64,000 nucleotides of DNA, taken from Lachnospiraceae bacterium. GTDB lineage: Bacteria; Bacillota; Clostridia; Lachnospirales; Lachnospiraceae. The notes beneath the pieces are model-generated. The model worked only from the letters and a program-made list of their open reading frames with translations. It searched no databases and was not told where the DNA came from. Shown piece by piece: positions 26,204 through 35,822 of the stretch; position 1 is the stretch's first letter; each line of letters starts with the position of its first letter. Location: NCBI GenBank assembly GCA_016282745.1, contig JAEELL010000085.1, positions 31,966 to 95,965 on the forward strand, in the 5' to 3' direction. The position numbers were made by a program, and so were the translations under genes.

Positions 26204-27427
26204 ATGAAAACCACTGCAATAATCGCTGAATACAATCCTTTTCATAACGGGCACAATTACCAGATATCACATGCAAAAGAAATCACCGAATGTGACAACG
26301 TAATAATTGCAATGAGCGGAAATTATGTCCAGCGAGGCGAAGCCGCTATTTACAACAAGTATAATCGTGCAAAATGGGCAATCATGAGCGGGTGCGATCT
26401 TGTAATCGAACTTCCGACTGCATTTTCAACCGGAAGTGCTGAATTGTTTGCCTACTCAGCAGTAGATTTACTTAACAAAACCGGAATTGTTGATTACCTG
26501 GTTTTTGGATGCGAGGAAGATTCCATCGACAAATTGCAGGAATATGCAATTGTATTCACATCAGAACCGGAACAATATAAGTTTTCATTAAAAGGCAAGT
26601 TAAAGGAAGGTTTGGCTTTTCCAAAAGCAAGAGCTTTGGCACTGTCAGAATATCTCAACGATTCAACGGCATGTGATATTCTTAATCAGCCAAACAACAT
26701 TTTGGCTGTTGAATACTTAAAAGCCATTATCAGGACTGATTCATCCATTAAACCACTAGGTATAAAAAGAACAGACAACGGATATAATTCAGAGACAATC
26801 AATGGCAAGTTTGCTTCCGCAACCGCTGTAAGAGCGCAAATTGCCACAGGCAGTGACGATACCAATTTGTTGGCCAATGTCCTTCCGCGCCACGTATTTG
26901 ATGATATCAATTCCCAATTATCGTCTATAGTATTAAAGGATTTTTCAGACATGTATTATTACAGTCTGATAACTGATTCCAACTTTGATAAATACAGCGA
27001 CATATCTGAGGATTTGTCAAACAAAATTAATAACCTGAAATCAGAATATGAAAATATAGACAGTTTTCTCGACAGTCTTCTCTCAAAAGACGAGACATCA
27101 GCACACTTAAAACGCAGTTTATTGCATATTATGCTTGGGATAACAACAGAAAACATTAATTCCATCAAATCAAGCGGATATAATCATTACATGTTTCCCC
27201 TTGCAATTAATTCTGCGAATTCGGGAATTATGAAAGATTTAAAACAAAACTGTGATATCCCTTTAATCAACAAATTTGGTGATTTTTATAAATTTGCTTC
27301 AAACGAAGCCAGATTATTACTGGATATAAATCAAAGAGCTGACTTAATATACAACAAGATATCTTCTGCAAAAGGAAATAAAAGATACAACGACTTTACA
27401 TTTAATTTTAAAAACAAAATGTATTAA
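26204..27427 (+). CDS. tmcAL: tRNA(Met) cytidine acetate ligase TmcAL
   Basis: TmcAL activates acetate with ATP and acetylates the wobble cytidine C34 of elongator tRNA-Met. The 407-residue product starts MKTTAIIAEYNPFHNGHNYQ with the HxGH nucleotidyltransferase motif, then SGNYVQRGEAAIYNKYNRA and ELPTAFSTGSAE, as in Bacillus YlbM. ATG 26204 has GGAGG five bases upstream; the frame remains open further upstream without a ribosome site. It is divergent from pta-ackA. In Bacillus the same gene lies in the ylb cluster with coaD, yceD and rpmF, which are all in this window. Confidence 0.95.
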   Translation: MKTTAIIAEYNPFHNGHNYQISHAKEITECDNVIIAMSGNYVQRGEAAIYNKYNRAKWAIMSGCDLVIELPTAFSTGSAELFAYSAVDLLNKTGIVDYLVFGCEEDSIDKLQEYAIVFTSEPEQYKFSLKGKLKEGLAFPKARALALSEYLNDSTACDILNQPNNILAVEYLKAIIRTDSSIKPLGIKRTDNGYNSETINGKFASATAVRAQIATGSDDTNLLANVLPRHVFDDINSQLSSIVLKDFSDMYYYSLITDSNFDKYSDISEDLSNKINNLKSEYENIDSFLDSLLSKDETSAHLKRSLLHIMLGITTENINSIKSSGYNHYMFPLAINSANSGIMKDLKQNCDIPLINKFGDFYKFASNEARLLLDINQRADLIYNKISSAKGNKRYNDFTFNFKNKMY

Positions 27428-27443
27428 TATTTATTCCGGAAAC

Positions 27444-27488
27444 AAAAAAGTGTTCTCATCATCAAATCACGATTATGAAAACACTTTT
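27444..27488. terminator. Bidirectional terminator between tmcAL and the UPF0210 gene
   Basis: An arm aaaaaagtgtt-c-tcat pairs with atga-a-aacactttt. The minus strand continues into TTTTTTGTTT, suiting the convergent UPF0237/UPF0210 operon; the plus-strand tail is weaker. The rest of 27489-27602 is AT-rich and shows nothing further. Confidence 0.75.
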
Positions 27489-27602
27489 CTATATTTATAA
27501 TTATTTATAATTTCTAAATGCTATAAGCTTTAACCCTATTAGCCACCATTACCATTTTTTTTACAATATTAGCTATTTTGAAACTATTTGTTTTTAAAGC
27601 TA

Positions 27603-28967
27603 TTAGTTCTTAAAACTATGGATTGGTGCAGGAATTCTTCCTGTTCTGTTAACAAAGTTATCGCATGAGAAGTTATTAACCGGCATAATCGGAGCATAAC
27701 CAAGCAAACCACCAAACTCAACAATCTCTCCTACTCCCTTTCCAATAACAGGAATAAGTCTTACAGCTGTTGTCTTCTGGTTAATCATACCAATAGCAGC
27801 TTCATCAGCAATAATTCCCGAAATAGTAGTTGCCTTTGTATCTCCAGGAATAGCAATCATATCAAGTCCTACCGAACAAACACATGTCATTGCTTCTAAC
27901 TTTTCTATTGTAAGAGCTCCTTCCTTAACTGCGTCAATCATACCCTGATCCTCGCTGACAGGAATAAACGCACCACTTAATCCACCAACGTAAGATGATG
28001 CCATAACTCCGCCTTTTTTAACCTGATCGTTTAGTAATGCAAGGGCAGCTGTTGTTCCCGGCGCTCCTGCTCTCTCAAGACCGATTTCCTCTAGAATATC
28101 AGCAACGGAATCACCGATAGCAGGTGTTGGAGCCAAAGATAAATCTACAATACCAAAAGGAATTCCAAGTCTCTTTGAAGCCTCGCAGGCAACGAGCTGA
28201 CCAACTCTTGTAACCTTGAAAGCAGTCTTCTTTATAGTTTCACAGAGAACCTCAAAATTTTCTCCTCTTACTTTTGAAAGTGCATGTTTAACAACACCAG
28301 GTCCGCTTACACCGACATTGATGATAGCATCAGCTTCAGTAACACCGTGGAAAGCTCCGGCCATGAATGGATTGTCGTCAGGTGCATTACAGAATACAAC
28401 AAGTTTTGCACAACCAAGAGAGTCCTGCTCTTTTGTGAGAGTTGCTGTCTCTACAATCATCTCTCCCATAAGCTTAACTGCATCCATATTAAGACCTGTC
28501 TTTGTAGATCCTACATTTACGGAACTACAAACTCTCTCAGTACTTGCAAGGGCCTTTGGAATAGATCTGATAAGCATTTCTTCTGCCGGAGTCATACCTT
28601 TGTTTACCAACGCTGAATATCCGCCAAGGAAGTTCACTCCAACTTCTTTAGCAACCTTATCAAGTGTCATTGCGATTGTCACAAAATCATCAGGTGTCTT
28701 GCAGGCAGCGCCACCAACAAGTGCAATTGGTGTTACGGAAATTCTCTTATTTACGATTGGAATACCAAACTGTTTAGAAATATCCTCACCTGTCTGAACC
28801 AGATTGCTTGCAAGTCTCTTAATCTTATTATAAATATTGTTGTTCAGTGTATCCAAATCATCACTGATACAATCAAGCAGACTAATACCCAGTGTAATAG
28901 TTCTTACATCGAGGTTATCCTGCTCTATCATTTTGTTAGTTTCATTTACTTCAAAAATATTAATCAT
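27603..28967 (-). CDS. UPF0210/DUF711 (PFL-like) family protein
   Basis: A 454-residue protein of the UPF0210 family, structurally related to pyruvate formate-lyase-like barrels; the biochemical role is unsettled. Marks include [40 protein letters not shown] and the alanine/glycine-rich C-terminal half ending [16 protein letters not shown] 28967 has GGAGG at good spacing, so it is preferred over ATG 28979. It begins 11 bases after the ACT-domain gene; the two families occur together across Firmicutes and archaea, so the small partner probably senses an amino acid for the large one. Confidence 0.9.
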   Translation of the reverse strand: MINIFEVNETNKMIEQDNLDVRTITLGISLLDCISDDLDTLNNNIYNKIKRLASNLVQTGEDISKQFGIPIVNKRISVTPIALVGGAACKTPDDFVTIAMTLDKVAKEVGVNFLGGYSALVNKGMTPAEEMLIRSIPKALASTERVCSSVNVGSTKTGLNMDAVKLMGEMIVETATLTKEQDSLGCAKLVVFCNAPDDNPFMAGAFHGVTEADAIINVGVSGPGVVKHALSKVRGENFEVLCETIKKTAFKVTRVGQLVACEASKRLGIPFGIVDLSLAPTPAIGDSVADILEEIGLERAGAPGTTAALALLNDQVKKGGVMASSYVGGLSGAFIPVSEDQGMIDAVKEGALTIEKLEAMTCVCSVGLDMIAIPGDTKATTISGIIADEAAIGMINQKTTAVRLIPVIGKGVGEIVEFGGLLGYAPIMPVNNFSCDNFVNRTGRIPAPIHSFKN

Positions 28968-28978
28968 ATGTGCCTCCA

Positions 28979-29251
28979 TTAAATTCTATGCATGCTGTCA
29001 AAAATGTCTTCATGTTGAACTTTAATTGAAACCCCTATCTCTTCGCCTATCTTTTCCATATCATCAACTAATGCATCAAATGCAGTATTTGCATTGTTTG
29101 CATCAACTATCATCATCATATTAAAATACCCCTGTACAATAGTCTGTGAAATATCTAAAATATTCACCTGTTTTTCTGCTAAATATGTACATACTTTTGC
29201 AATAATACCAACTGTATCCTTTCCTACAACTGTAATGATTGTCTTCTTCAT
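28979..29251 (-). CDS. UPF0237-type ACT-domain protein
   Basis: A 90-residue stand-alone ACT domain, opening [20 protein letters not shown] and containing [23 protein letters not shown] domains bind amino acids and regulate partner enzymes. It immediately precedes the UPF0210 gene, its conserved partner. GGAGGAACGACA precedes the ATG, 12 bases after the YycJ-like gene stop, so the three are likely cotranscribed. Confidence 0.92.
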   Translation of the reverse strand: MKKTIITVVGKDTVGIIAKVCTYLAEKQVNILDISQTIVQGYFNMMMIVDANNANTAFDALVDDMEKIGEEIGVSIKVQHEDIFDSMHRI

Positions 29252-29263
29252 TGTCGTTCCTCC

Positions 29264-30061
29264 TTAAACATCTATTGTATCAGACGGCATATCGCGTCTG
29301 GCAACAACCAAATTAAAATCATTTGCACAATACTGACCTATTCCGGCATTCACTTCATTTCTTACTGCTTCAAATGCCAGTTCAGGATAATTATTTTCAT
29401 TGCTCAAATGTCCCAAGATAACATTTTTTAAGTGTTCACCCGCTATAGTATCAAGAAGTCTTCCTGCCGTTTCATTTGACAGATGTCCCTTATTCCCCCA
29501 AATTCTCTGTTTTAAATGGTACGGGTAAGGTCCGGTCTGAAGCATGTTAACATCGTGATTCGACTCTAACAAAACAGCATCAAGGCCTTTTAGATTATCA
29601 ACAATATAATCGTCATAATATCCAAGATCCGTAACAACTGCGGCAGCCTTATCATTTTCTGTAAATCTGTAAGCAACCGGATCAACCGCATCATGACTTA
29701 CTCTGAAAGGTCTGATTCCAAAATCTCCCAACTTAAACTCTTTGTCCGGACCAATTTCAAAAAACAAATCGGTGTCAACTTTTCCTACCGAACTACTGTT
29801 CAAAATATATTTTATTGTCTTGCCGGTAGCATAAACGGGAGTTTTGTACTTTCTTAGAAACACGCCCAATCCCTTGATATGATCAGAGTGTTCATGAGTA
29901 ATAAGAATTCCTTTTAGATTCTCAGGTGCAATATCTGCTACTTTTAAGCCTTCTTCAATCCGCTTCTTGCTTATGCCCGCATCAATCAGAAATCCTTCTT
30001 TTTCATTTGTAACGCAAATAGAATTACCACTGCTTCCGCTGGCAATCGATGTAATCTTCAT
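29264..30061 (-). CDS. YycJ/WalJ-type metallo-beta-lactamase fold hydrolase
   Basis: A 265-residue metallo-beta-lactamase fold protein like Bacillus YycJ/WalJ, a probable nuclease-type enzyme associated with cell-wall and division control. The metal motif THEHSDH lies near 60-66, preceded by the family start MKITSIASGSSGNS and followed by AAAVVTDLGYYDD, LLESNHD, GHLSNETA and VILGHLSNENNYPEL. ATG 30061 has AAGGTGA upstream and is chosen over GTG 30070. It heads the three-gene transcript with the UPF0237/UPF0210 pair, diverging from the ylbJ-like gene. Confidence 0.88.
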   Translation of the reverse strand: MKITSIASGSSGNSICVTNEKEGFLIDAGISKKRIEEGLKVADIAPENLKGILITHEHSDHIKGLGVFLRKYKTPVYATGKTIKYILNSSSVGKVDTDLFFEIGPDKEFKLGDFGIRPFRVSHDAVDPVAYRFTENDKAAAVVTDLGYYDDYIVDNLKGLDAVLLESNHDVNMLQTGPYPYHLKQRIWGNKGHLSNETAGRLLDTIAGEHLKNVILGHLSNENNYPELAFEAVRNEVNAGIGQYCANDFNLVVARRDMPSDTIDV

Positions 30062-30195
30062 CACTTTCACCTTCGTATTAAAGACTTGTTTTCATACCAC
30101 TTTGTTAATTTTATGTCATTTTTCTTATAATTGCAATGGTATAATTAAATTTGAAGAAAAATAGTATATTATAAACTACTTATTTTGGAATCATC

Positions 30196-31095
30196 ATGAA
30201 AAAAATACTTTCCGCTTTGTTCTATTTATCAATAATTCTCATTTTGATAACACCAGAGATTAGTTCAAAGGCCATAATATCAGGAATAAACCTATCCTTA
30301 TATACTCTGCTTCCTGTAATATTTCCTTTTATTACCATCACATCCTACATGTCTGCTTTTGACTTGTACGAACCGGTTTCCAAATTATTCTATCCTATAT
30401 TGCACAAATTATTCCACATCACTCCTCAGGGGTGCTTTGTTGTAATCACCGGATTTACATGTGGATATCCCATGGGTATAAAAACCGCCTCTTTCCTTTA
30501 CTCTTCAGGAAAGATATCATACCGGGAATATCTGTACCTGATTTCCTTCACCAATAATGTCGGCATCGGTTTTCTCTTTGGATTTGTATATAACAAGGTT
30601 ATGTCCCGCTCCATTTCGCCATTATTCTTATTAGGAATATCATATATCCCTTCTCTAATTACCGCATTTTTACTGAGAGAGAAATCAGATTATTATGATA
30701 CGCCGTTAACCTCCTTGAAATTGCAACAGGTTAAAAAGACAAACCCGGCATTTGACAGCATCAAATCTATTTCGGTGATTATATTTTATCTAATCATCTT
30801 TTCAGTAATCTCGGATTACTTTTCTGCATTTATCCCTGATTACTTAATGGGAAAACAGACAATTATTACACTAATTGAAATAACTAAAGGTTTTTCAAAA
30901 ATTACAGACTGCACTTTATCATCAAAATTATTTCTAACAATAACCGGTATCGCAACAGGCGGTTTATGTATAACTGTACAGTCCCTATCTTTCATCAATG
31001 ACAGAAAAGCTAAACTCAGGTACCTTAAAGGGAAACTTATTTCACTATTAATAAGTTACTGCATAATAATCATTTACCTTTCACTATCTCAGTAA
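30196..31095 (+). CDS. YlbJ-like sporulation/nucleoside-recognition membrane protein (short form)
   Basis: A 299-residue polytopic membrane protein whose first half matches YlbJ of spore formers: LPVIFPFITITSYMS, then GFTCGYPMGIKTAS and LYLISFTNNVGIGFLFG, with GYP and FTNN in the gate-type motif. In Bacillus YlbJ is a mother-cell protein needed for cortex formation or spore-core loading. Bacillus YlbJ is about 400 residues, so this copy is about 100 shorter and lacks part of the C-terminal half, though it ends in a clean helix. Its neighbours (coaD, rsmD, tmcAL) match the Bacillus ylb cluster. The ribosome site is weak (TTGGAATC), and no convincing sigma-A promoter was seen, consistent with a sporulation sigma factor. 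Confidence 0.8.
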   Translation: MKKILSALFYLSIILILITPEISSKAIISGINLSLYTLLPVIFPFITITSYMSAFDLYEPVSKLFYPILHKLFHITPQGCFVVITGFTCGYPMGIKTASFLYSSGKISYREYLYLISFTNNVGIGFLFGFVYNKVMSRSISPLFLLGISYIPSLITAFLLREKSDYYDTPLTSLKLQQVKKTNPAFDSIKSISVIIFYLIIFSVISDYFSAFIPDYLMGKQTIITLIEITKGFSKITDCTLSSKLFLTITGIATGGLCITVQSLSFINDRKAKLRYLKGKLISLLISYCIIIIYLSLSQ

Positions 31096-31163
31096 TTACA
31101 TGGTCACAAAATAATAATCTCTGTGCAATCACATTTTGGGAATTTGCTTATCGCAAACAACAA

Positions 31164-31198
31164 AGAAAGCGCAAACCTTTTTTAGATCTGCGCTCTCT
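31164..31198. terminator. Terminator between convergent ylbJ-like and coiled-coil genes
   Basis: agaaagcgca pairs with tgcgctctct (one G-U) around an AT-rich loop; the minus-strand tail is TTTGTTGTTTG. It can serve both convergent genes. Confidence 0.65.
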
Positions 31199-31227
31199 CT
31201 TATGTAATACACCAAATCATCATTCAA

Positions 31228-31818
31228 TTAATCTAATGAAATAGATGGTTCTTCAATGTCATCACTAACAACAGGCTCTGCAGGTGCACCTGAAAGTTCC
31301 TTTCTGCTTGAAACAACAACTTCAAGTGAACTGTTGAGTGAAGCCATCATATTGCCCTGAATATTTTGGAAATTATTCATACCGTTTGTAAGAACATCCT
31401 GAATATTCGCAAGTATTTCGTCTGTATACTGTACAGCACCACTTCTGATATTATTGGCATCTGTAGTTGCACTGTCAAGAATCTGCTGTGCCTGAAGCTG
31501 TGCCTGCTCAATAACCTGATTAGCCTCTTTGTATGCCTGTTGCATAATCTCGTGTTCACTGACAAGTTCAGTGATGTGAGCTGTTGCTTCACTAATCATT
31601 GAATCAGCTCTATCCTTAGCATCGTTAAGAATAGCTTCCTTATTTGCGATAATCTTCTGATATTTTTTGATTTCATCAGGAGTCTTAAGTCTGAGTTCTC
31701 TTAACAACTCATCAATTTCATCCTTGTTTACAATAATCTTTGTCTGAGATAACTTTACAAACTTGCAGCTATCGATATATTCTTCAATTTCCGAAATAAC
31801 CTGTTCAATCTTGCTCAT
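31228..31818 (-). CDS. Coiled-coil protein of the coaD-rsmD operon (DivIVA/ATPase-b-like)
   Basis: A 196-residue soluble protein that is almost wholly helical: a segment resembling the start of DivIVA-like or V-type ATPase H/E subunits (IVNKDEIDELLRELRLKTPD), then a long heptad-rich coil (about 50-140) rich in Ala/Gln such as EANQVIEQAQLQAQQIL, then an acidic tail. Similar genes stand next to coaD in many Lachnospiraceae and are often labelled ATPase, but no catalytic motif is visible. ATG 31818 has GGAG eight bases upstream. It follows coaD in the same direction, and may be a scaffold or cell-envelope organising protein. Function is not assigned. Confidence 0.8.
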   Translation of the reverse strand: MSKIEQVISEIEEYIDSCKFVKLSQTKIIVNKDEIDELLRELRLKTPDEIKKYQKIIANKEAILNDAKDRADSMISEATAHITELVSEHEIMQQAYKEANQVIEQAQLQAQQILDSATTDANNIRSGAVQYTDEILANIQDVLTNGMNNFQNIQGNMMASLNSSLEVVVSSRKELSGAPAEPVVSDDIEEPSISLD

Positions 31819-31900
31819 AATCAATTCTCCTTTTCTTAATCCATCCCCAAAATAGGTCTATATACTATCACTTACTATATCATCTGCATCCTTTATCGGA

Positions 31901-32386
31901 TCATCTTCTTTCTTTGACCTTTTGGTATATAGTATCAACCAAAAAGTCAGGAACACATTCAGATATATCAGCACCAAAATATGCCATTTCTTTTACAGTA
32001 CTTGATGACAAATAAGCATATTCCAGACTGGTATTAAAAAATATAGTATCTATATTAGGATTAATCTTTCTATTAGTAAGGGACATCTGTAACTCGTACT
32101 CAAAATCTGTTACCGCTCTAAGTCCTCTCACAAGCATCTTTGCATTCTGTGACTCTGCAAAATCTACCGAAAGACCTTCAAAGGCCATAACTTTTACATT
32201 CGGTAAAAAATCCACAGTATCCTCAATCATTCTAACACGTTCTTCAACAGAAAACAATGGACTTTTTGCATTATTATTCAACACTCCAACAATAAGTTCA
32301 TCAACAATCTCCGACGCTCTCTTAATTACATCTAAATGCCCCATTGTTATAGGATCAAAACTACCGGGATAAATTGCTCTAGTCAT
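31901..32386 (-). CDS. coaD: Phosphopantetheine adenylyltransferase
   Basis: CoaD adenylates 4-phosphopantetheine, the penultimate step of coenzyme A synthesis. The 161-residue product has the HxGH motif in [16 protein letters not shown] (7-22) and the second signature [12 protein letters not shown]. Its start overlaps the end of rsmD by 8 bases, the usual rsmD-coaD coupling in Firmicutes. Confidence 0.98.
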   Translation of the reverse strand: MTRAIYPGSFDPITMGHLDVIKRASEIVDELIVGVLNNNAKSPLFSVEERVRMIEDTVDFLPNVKVMAFEGLSVDFAESQNAKMLVRGLRAVTDFEYELQMSLTNRKINPNIDTIFFNTSLEYAYLSSSTVKEMAYFGADISECVPDFLVDTIYQKVKERR

Positions 32387-32948
32387 TTACTGCACCACCT
32401 AACTCAATAAAAACATGTTTATTAGTCTTGTATTGCTTTGTTTTTACAATTACAAAACCTAATTCATCAAGATAATCCATATCAGTCTCATTTGACGCTT
32501 CAACAATTATACTTGAACAACTATCAATTAAAGCAGATTTACTCAAAAAAATCAATACTTCTTTCTCAAGTTCCCTGTTATATGGTGGATCCATAAAAAT
32601 AATATCAAAAATTATTTTTTGATTCTCCAGAATTTTTAAAGCATCCATCACATCCATTTTCAGAACAGTGGCATCATCTTTTAATTTTGTAAATTCCAGA
32701 TTCATATCAATATATTTTAAAGCATTTCTGTTGTTTTCAACAAAGAAAGCTCTTTTAGCCCCACGACTTAATGCCTCAATCCCTATCGCACCGCTTCCGC
32801 TAAACAAATCAAGAAAAACAGAATCGTAAACATCATTACCTATAACATTAAACAGAGTTTCTTTAGTCCTGTCCTGTGTTGGTCTGGTCCCAAGACTGTC
32901 AACTGATTTAAGCGGAAGGCTTCTTGCCTTTCCTGCGATTACTCTCAT
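32379..32948 (-). CDS. rsmD: 16S rRNA (guanine966-N2)-methyltransferase RsmD
   Basis: RsmD methylates G966 of 16S rRNA during 30S assembly. The 189-residue product starts [20 protein letters not shown] and shows [15 protein letters not shown], the SAM-binding [16 protein letters not shown], and the catalytic FMDPPYN. It overlaps coaD. The operon continues into the coiled-coil gene. Confidence 0.97.
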   Translation of the reverse strand: MRVIAGKARSLPLKSVDSLGTRPTQDRTKETLFNVIGNDVYDSVFLDLFSGSGAIGIEALSRGAKRAFFVENNRNALKYIDMNLEFTKLKDDATVLKMDVMDALKILENQKIIFDIIFMDPPYNRELEKEVLIFLSKSALIDSCSSIIVEASNETDMDYLDELGFVIVKTKQYKTNKHVFIELGGAVND

Positions 32949-33007
32949 AAAATCATCTCCATATTATTCAAGACTCACGACTGAATCCTGCTGTGATATA
33001 AACCGAC

Positions 33008-33037
33008 AAAAGCAAGCTTATCATAAAGCTTGCTTTT
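33008..33037. terminator. Bidirectional terminator after rpsA
   Basis: A perfect 12-bp stem (aaaagcaagctt with aagcttgctttt) and a 6-base loop, between rpsA and the rsmD start, with T-rich flanks on both strands. Confidence 0.88.
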
Positions 33038-33071
33038 ATCTTTTTAATTATATATTAAGATTGTTTTAAGA

Positions 33072-34253
33072 TTACTCTTCTGTCTCAGCAACTTCTTCTG
33101 CTGTTTCTTCAACCGGAGCTGCTTCTTCTGCAACTTCTTCTGCTGTCTCTTCAACAGGAGCTGCTTCTTCTGCAACTTCTTCTTCAGGAGCTGCTTCTTC
33201 TACTTCAGGAAGTAAAGCCTTGATGCTAAGACTAATCTTCTTACTCTCTTCGTCGAAATCTACAACCTTAGCTTCGATTTCCTGACCAACCTTAAGAGCA
33301 TCAGCCGGCTTCTCAATGTGTTCTCTTGCAATCTGAGATACATGAAGAAGTGCATCAACACCTGTCTCTAACTCAACAAATGCACCAAAATCTGTCATTC
33401 TTGCAACTGTTCCTGTTACAACGTTGCCTACTGCATACTTCTCAGCAGCATTCAACCATGGGTTAGATTCCGGGAACTTAAGACTTAATGCAATCTTGTT
33501 CTCATTAATCTCTTTGATGAAAGCAGTTACCTTATCACCAACTTTGAATAACTTTCTTGGATTTCCAACACGTCCCCAAGACATCTCAGAGATATGTAAT
33601 AAACCGTCTACTCCTCCTATATCAACGAAAGCACCAAAGTCTGTTATATTCTTAATAACACCTTCAACAGTCATTCCAACTTCGATTTTAGCGAAAAGTT
33701 CTTTCTGGATTGCTTCTTTCTTAGCAACTAATAACTGTTTTCTGTCTCCGATAATTCTTCTCTTTCTTGGGTTGAATTCTGTAATTACAAATTCAACTTC
33801 CTGTCCCTGATATTTTGTGAGATCTTTTTCAAAAACATCTGATACAAGGCTTGCAGGAATAAACACCTTAGCCTCATCAACACTTACATTGAGACCACTG
33901 TTAACCTGTACAACTGTTCCCTTGAGTACTGTCTTGTTCTCGAAAGCTTCTTCAAGTGCTTTGTTAGCCTTCTCAGCTGCAAGTCTCTTGTATGTTAACA
34001 ACACCTGACCATCACCGTCGTTAAGCTTAAGAACTTTAACTGTCATTGTATCGCCAACTTTGACAACTGTAGTCAAGTCTACACCCGGTGTGTTTGAGTA
34101 TTCATTACGTGTAAGAATACCGTCCGCCTTTCCTCCTATGTTAAGAACAATTTCATCCTCTTTGACGCTGATAACAGTACCTTCAACGACCTCTCCTGTA
34201 TGAATTGTTTTAAATGATTCTTCCAACATTTGTTCAAAACTCATTTCTGACAT
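33072..34253 (-). CDS. rpsA: Ribosomal protein S1-like RNA-binding protein (four S1 domains)
   Basis: A 393-residue protein with four S1 OB-folds (about 15-85, 100-165, 185-255, 270-340), the best being GFGAFVDIGG-type strands such as NITDFGAFVDIGGVDGLLHI and MTDFGAFVELETG. This four-domain form is the usual Firmicutes S1 homologue and binds mRNA on the 30S subunit. The tail is a 14-residue tandem repeat (EEVAEEAAPVEETA twice plus a part copy), acidic and likely disordered. The start overlaps the 3' end of ispH by 20 bases in another frame; in many Clostridia the two are fused into one protein. ATG 34253 is nine bases after AGGAGG; ATG 34259 is too close to it. Confidence 0.93.
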   Translation of the reverse strand: MSEMSFEQMLEESFKTIHTGEVVEGTVISVKEDEIVLNIGGKADGILTRNEYSNTPGVDLTTVVKVGDTMTVKVLKLNDGDGQVLLTYKRLAAEKANKALEEAFENKTVLKGTVVQVNSGLNVSVDEAKVFIPASLVSDVFEKDLTKYQGQEVEFVITEFNPRKRRIIGDRKQLLVAKKEAIQKELFAKIEVGMTVEGVIKNITDFGAFVDIGGVDGLLHISEMSWGRVGNPRKLFKVGDKVTAFIKEINENKIALSLKFPESNPWLNAAEKYAVGNVVTGTVARMTDFGAFVELETGVDALLHVSQIAREHIEKPADALKVGQEIEAKVVDFDEESKKISLSIKALLPEVEEAAPEEEVAEEAAPVEETAEEVAEEAAPVEETAEEVAETEE

Positions 34254-35085
34254 TAGCATGAACCTCCTCGATAATTTTCTTTGGGGTGGAAGCCCCCGCT
34301 GTAATACCTATACTCTTTATAGAATTAAGTTTACACAAGTCTAAATCTGATACAGTCTGGATATAATAAGTATTATCGCACTGTTCTTTGCAAATTTCGT
34401 AAAGCTTTTGGGTATTAGAACTGCTTTTTCCTCCAATAACAATCATCGCATCTACATTGGAAGCAATTTGCTTTGCCTCGATTTGTCTCTCGTGTGTCGC
34501 ATTACATATCGTATTTAAGCAATTTATATCATAACCTTTTTTAGAAATAATTTCAACTAAATTATTGAATTTATTGTAATTAAATGTCGTTTGGGACACA
34601 ATACACAGCTTTTTGCACAAATTTTCATCAATTAAATCTATATCTTCCTCACTGCTGACCACATAAGATTTGCCATTAACCCATCCTACAATACCTTCAA
34701 CCTCCGGATGCGATTTATTACCAATTATTACAATAGTACTGCCTTTTTTGCTTTCCTCATTTACAATGTCATGAATCCTTTTGACAAAAGGACATGTAGC
34801 ATCTACAATCTCAACACCTGATTTTTCTGCGATATCATATATTTCTTTTGAAACGCCATGAGATCTGATAATCAGTGTAGCATCACCAATCTTTTCTATG
34901 TCTTCAGGTTCATTAATCACCTTTACGCCCTTTTCTTCAAAATCCTTCACGACTTCCTCATTGTGAATTATCGGACCAAAGGTATAAATCTGTTTTTTTG
35001 ATACATCAATCTGCTCATATACTTTTTCAACTGCCTTCTTAACTCCAAAGCAAAATCCGGCAGTTTTAGCAACTGTAATATTCAT
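34234..35085 (-). CDS. ispH: 4-hydroxy-3-methylbut-2-enyl diphosphate reductase IspH
   Basis: IspH is the iron-sulfur enzyme that ends the MEP pathway, making IPP and DMAPP. The 283-residue product has the three cluster cysteines in AGFCFGVKKAV (Cys12), DATCPFVKRIH (near 96) and NTICNATHERQ (near 194), with SHGVSKEIYD and GGKSSSNTQKLYE for substrate binding. It lies between cmk and rpsA and overlaps rpsA, the standard cmk-ispH-rpsA order of Clostridia. Confidence 0.98.
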   Translation of the reverse strand: MNITVAKTAGFCFGVKKAVEKVYEQIDVSKKQIYTFGPIIHNEEVVKDFEEKGVKVINEPEDIEKIGDATLIIRSHGVSKEIYDIAEKSGVEIVDATCPFVKRIHDIVNEESKKGSTIVIIGNKSHPEVEGIVGWVNGKSYVVSSEEDIDLIDENLCKKLCIVSQTTFNYNKFNNLVEIISKKGYDINCLNTICNATHERQIEAKQIASNVDAMIVIGGKSSSNTQKLYEICKEQCDNTYYIQTVSDLDLCKLNSIKSIGITAGASTPKKIIEEVHANVRNEF

Positions 35086-35134
35086 GTTTATATTCCTTTA
35101 AATAACTTTTCTGTCAGCTTTCCTTCATTTGTAA

Positions 35135-35791
35135 CTATTTGTTAACATAGCTGATTATTTTTTCAACAACCTCATCGATTGTCATATCTGACGAATCTAC
35201 AAGAACAGCGTCCTCTGTCTGAGTAAGCGGAGACACCTCCCTGTGCATATCTCTGTAATCTCTGTCTTCAATATCTTTCGCAATTTCATTAATATCACAC
35301 TCAACGCCCTTCTCAACAAGTTCTTTATATCTTCTCCGGGCTCTTGTCTCAACACTTGCTGTAAGATATATTTTAAGATTTGCGTTTGGAAGAACAACAC
35401 TTCCAATATCTCTTCCATCCATTACAAGATCCTGTTCTGTAGCAATCTTTTGCTGCATTTTAACAAGAATTTCTCTTACCGGCTCATAAACGGCAATTGC
35501 ACTTGTCATATTTCCCACTTCTTCATTTCTGATATATCCGCTGACATCTTCACCGTTAAGTCTTACAACCTGATTCCCGTCAACATACTCAAGAGAAACC
35601 TGAACGCTGTTGCACACATCAACAACCTTGTCTTTTTCTTCAGCTGATACTCCCGCTCTTATACATGCAAGAGCCAAGGTTCTGTACATTGACCCTGTAT
35701 CAACATATATAAATCCTAACTTCTTTGCAACTAATTTTGCTATTGTACTTTTTCCTGCTCCTGCAGGTCCGTCAATTGCTATATTATACAT
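35135..35791 (-). CDS. cmk: Cytidylate kinase
   Basis: Cmk phosphorylates CMP and dCMP. The 218-residue product starts MYNIAIDGPAGAGKSTIAKL with the P-loop at 8-16, then FIYVDTGSMYRTLAL and VMDGRDIGSVVLP. ATG 35791 has AAGGAG six bases upstream; the frame is open for 43 more codons but overlaps the previous gene. It is part of the flavoprotein-cmk-ispH-rpsA run. Confidence 0.97.
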   Translation of the reverse strand: MYNIAIDGPAGAGKSTIAKLVAKKLGFIYVDTGSMYRTLALACIRAGVSAEEKDKVVDVCNSVQVSLEYVDGNQVVRLNGEDVSGYIRNEEVGNMTSAIAVYEPVREILVKMQQKIATEQDLVMDGRDIGSVVLPNANLKIYLTASVETRARRRYKELVEKGVECDINEIAKDIEDRDYRDMHREVSPLTQTEDAVLVDSSDMTIDEVVEKIISYVNK

Positions 35792-35822
35792 TGTATTCTC
35801 CTTTAATTTTGCTCTCTTATTC

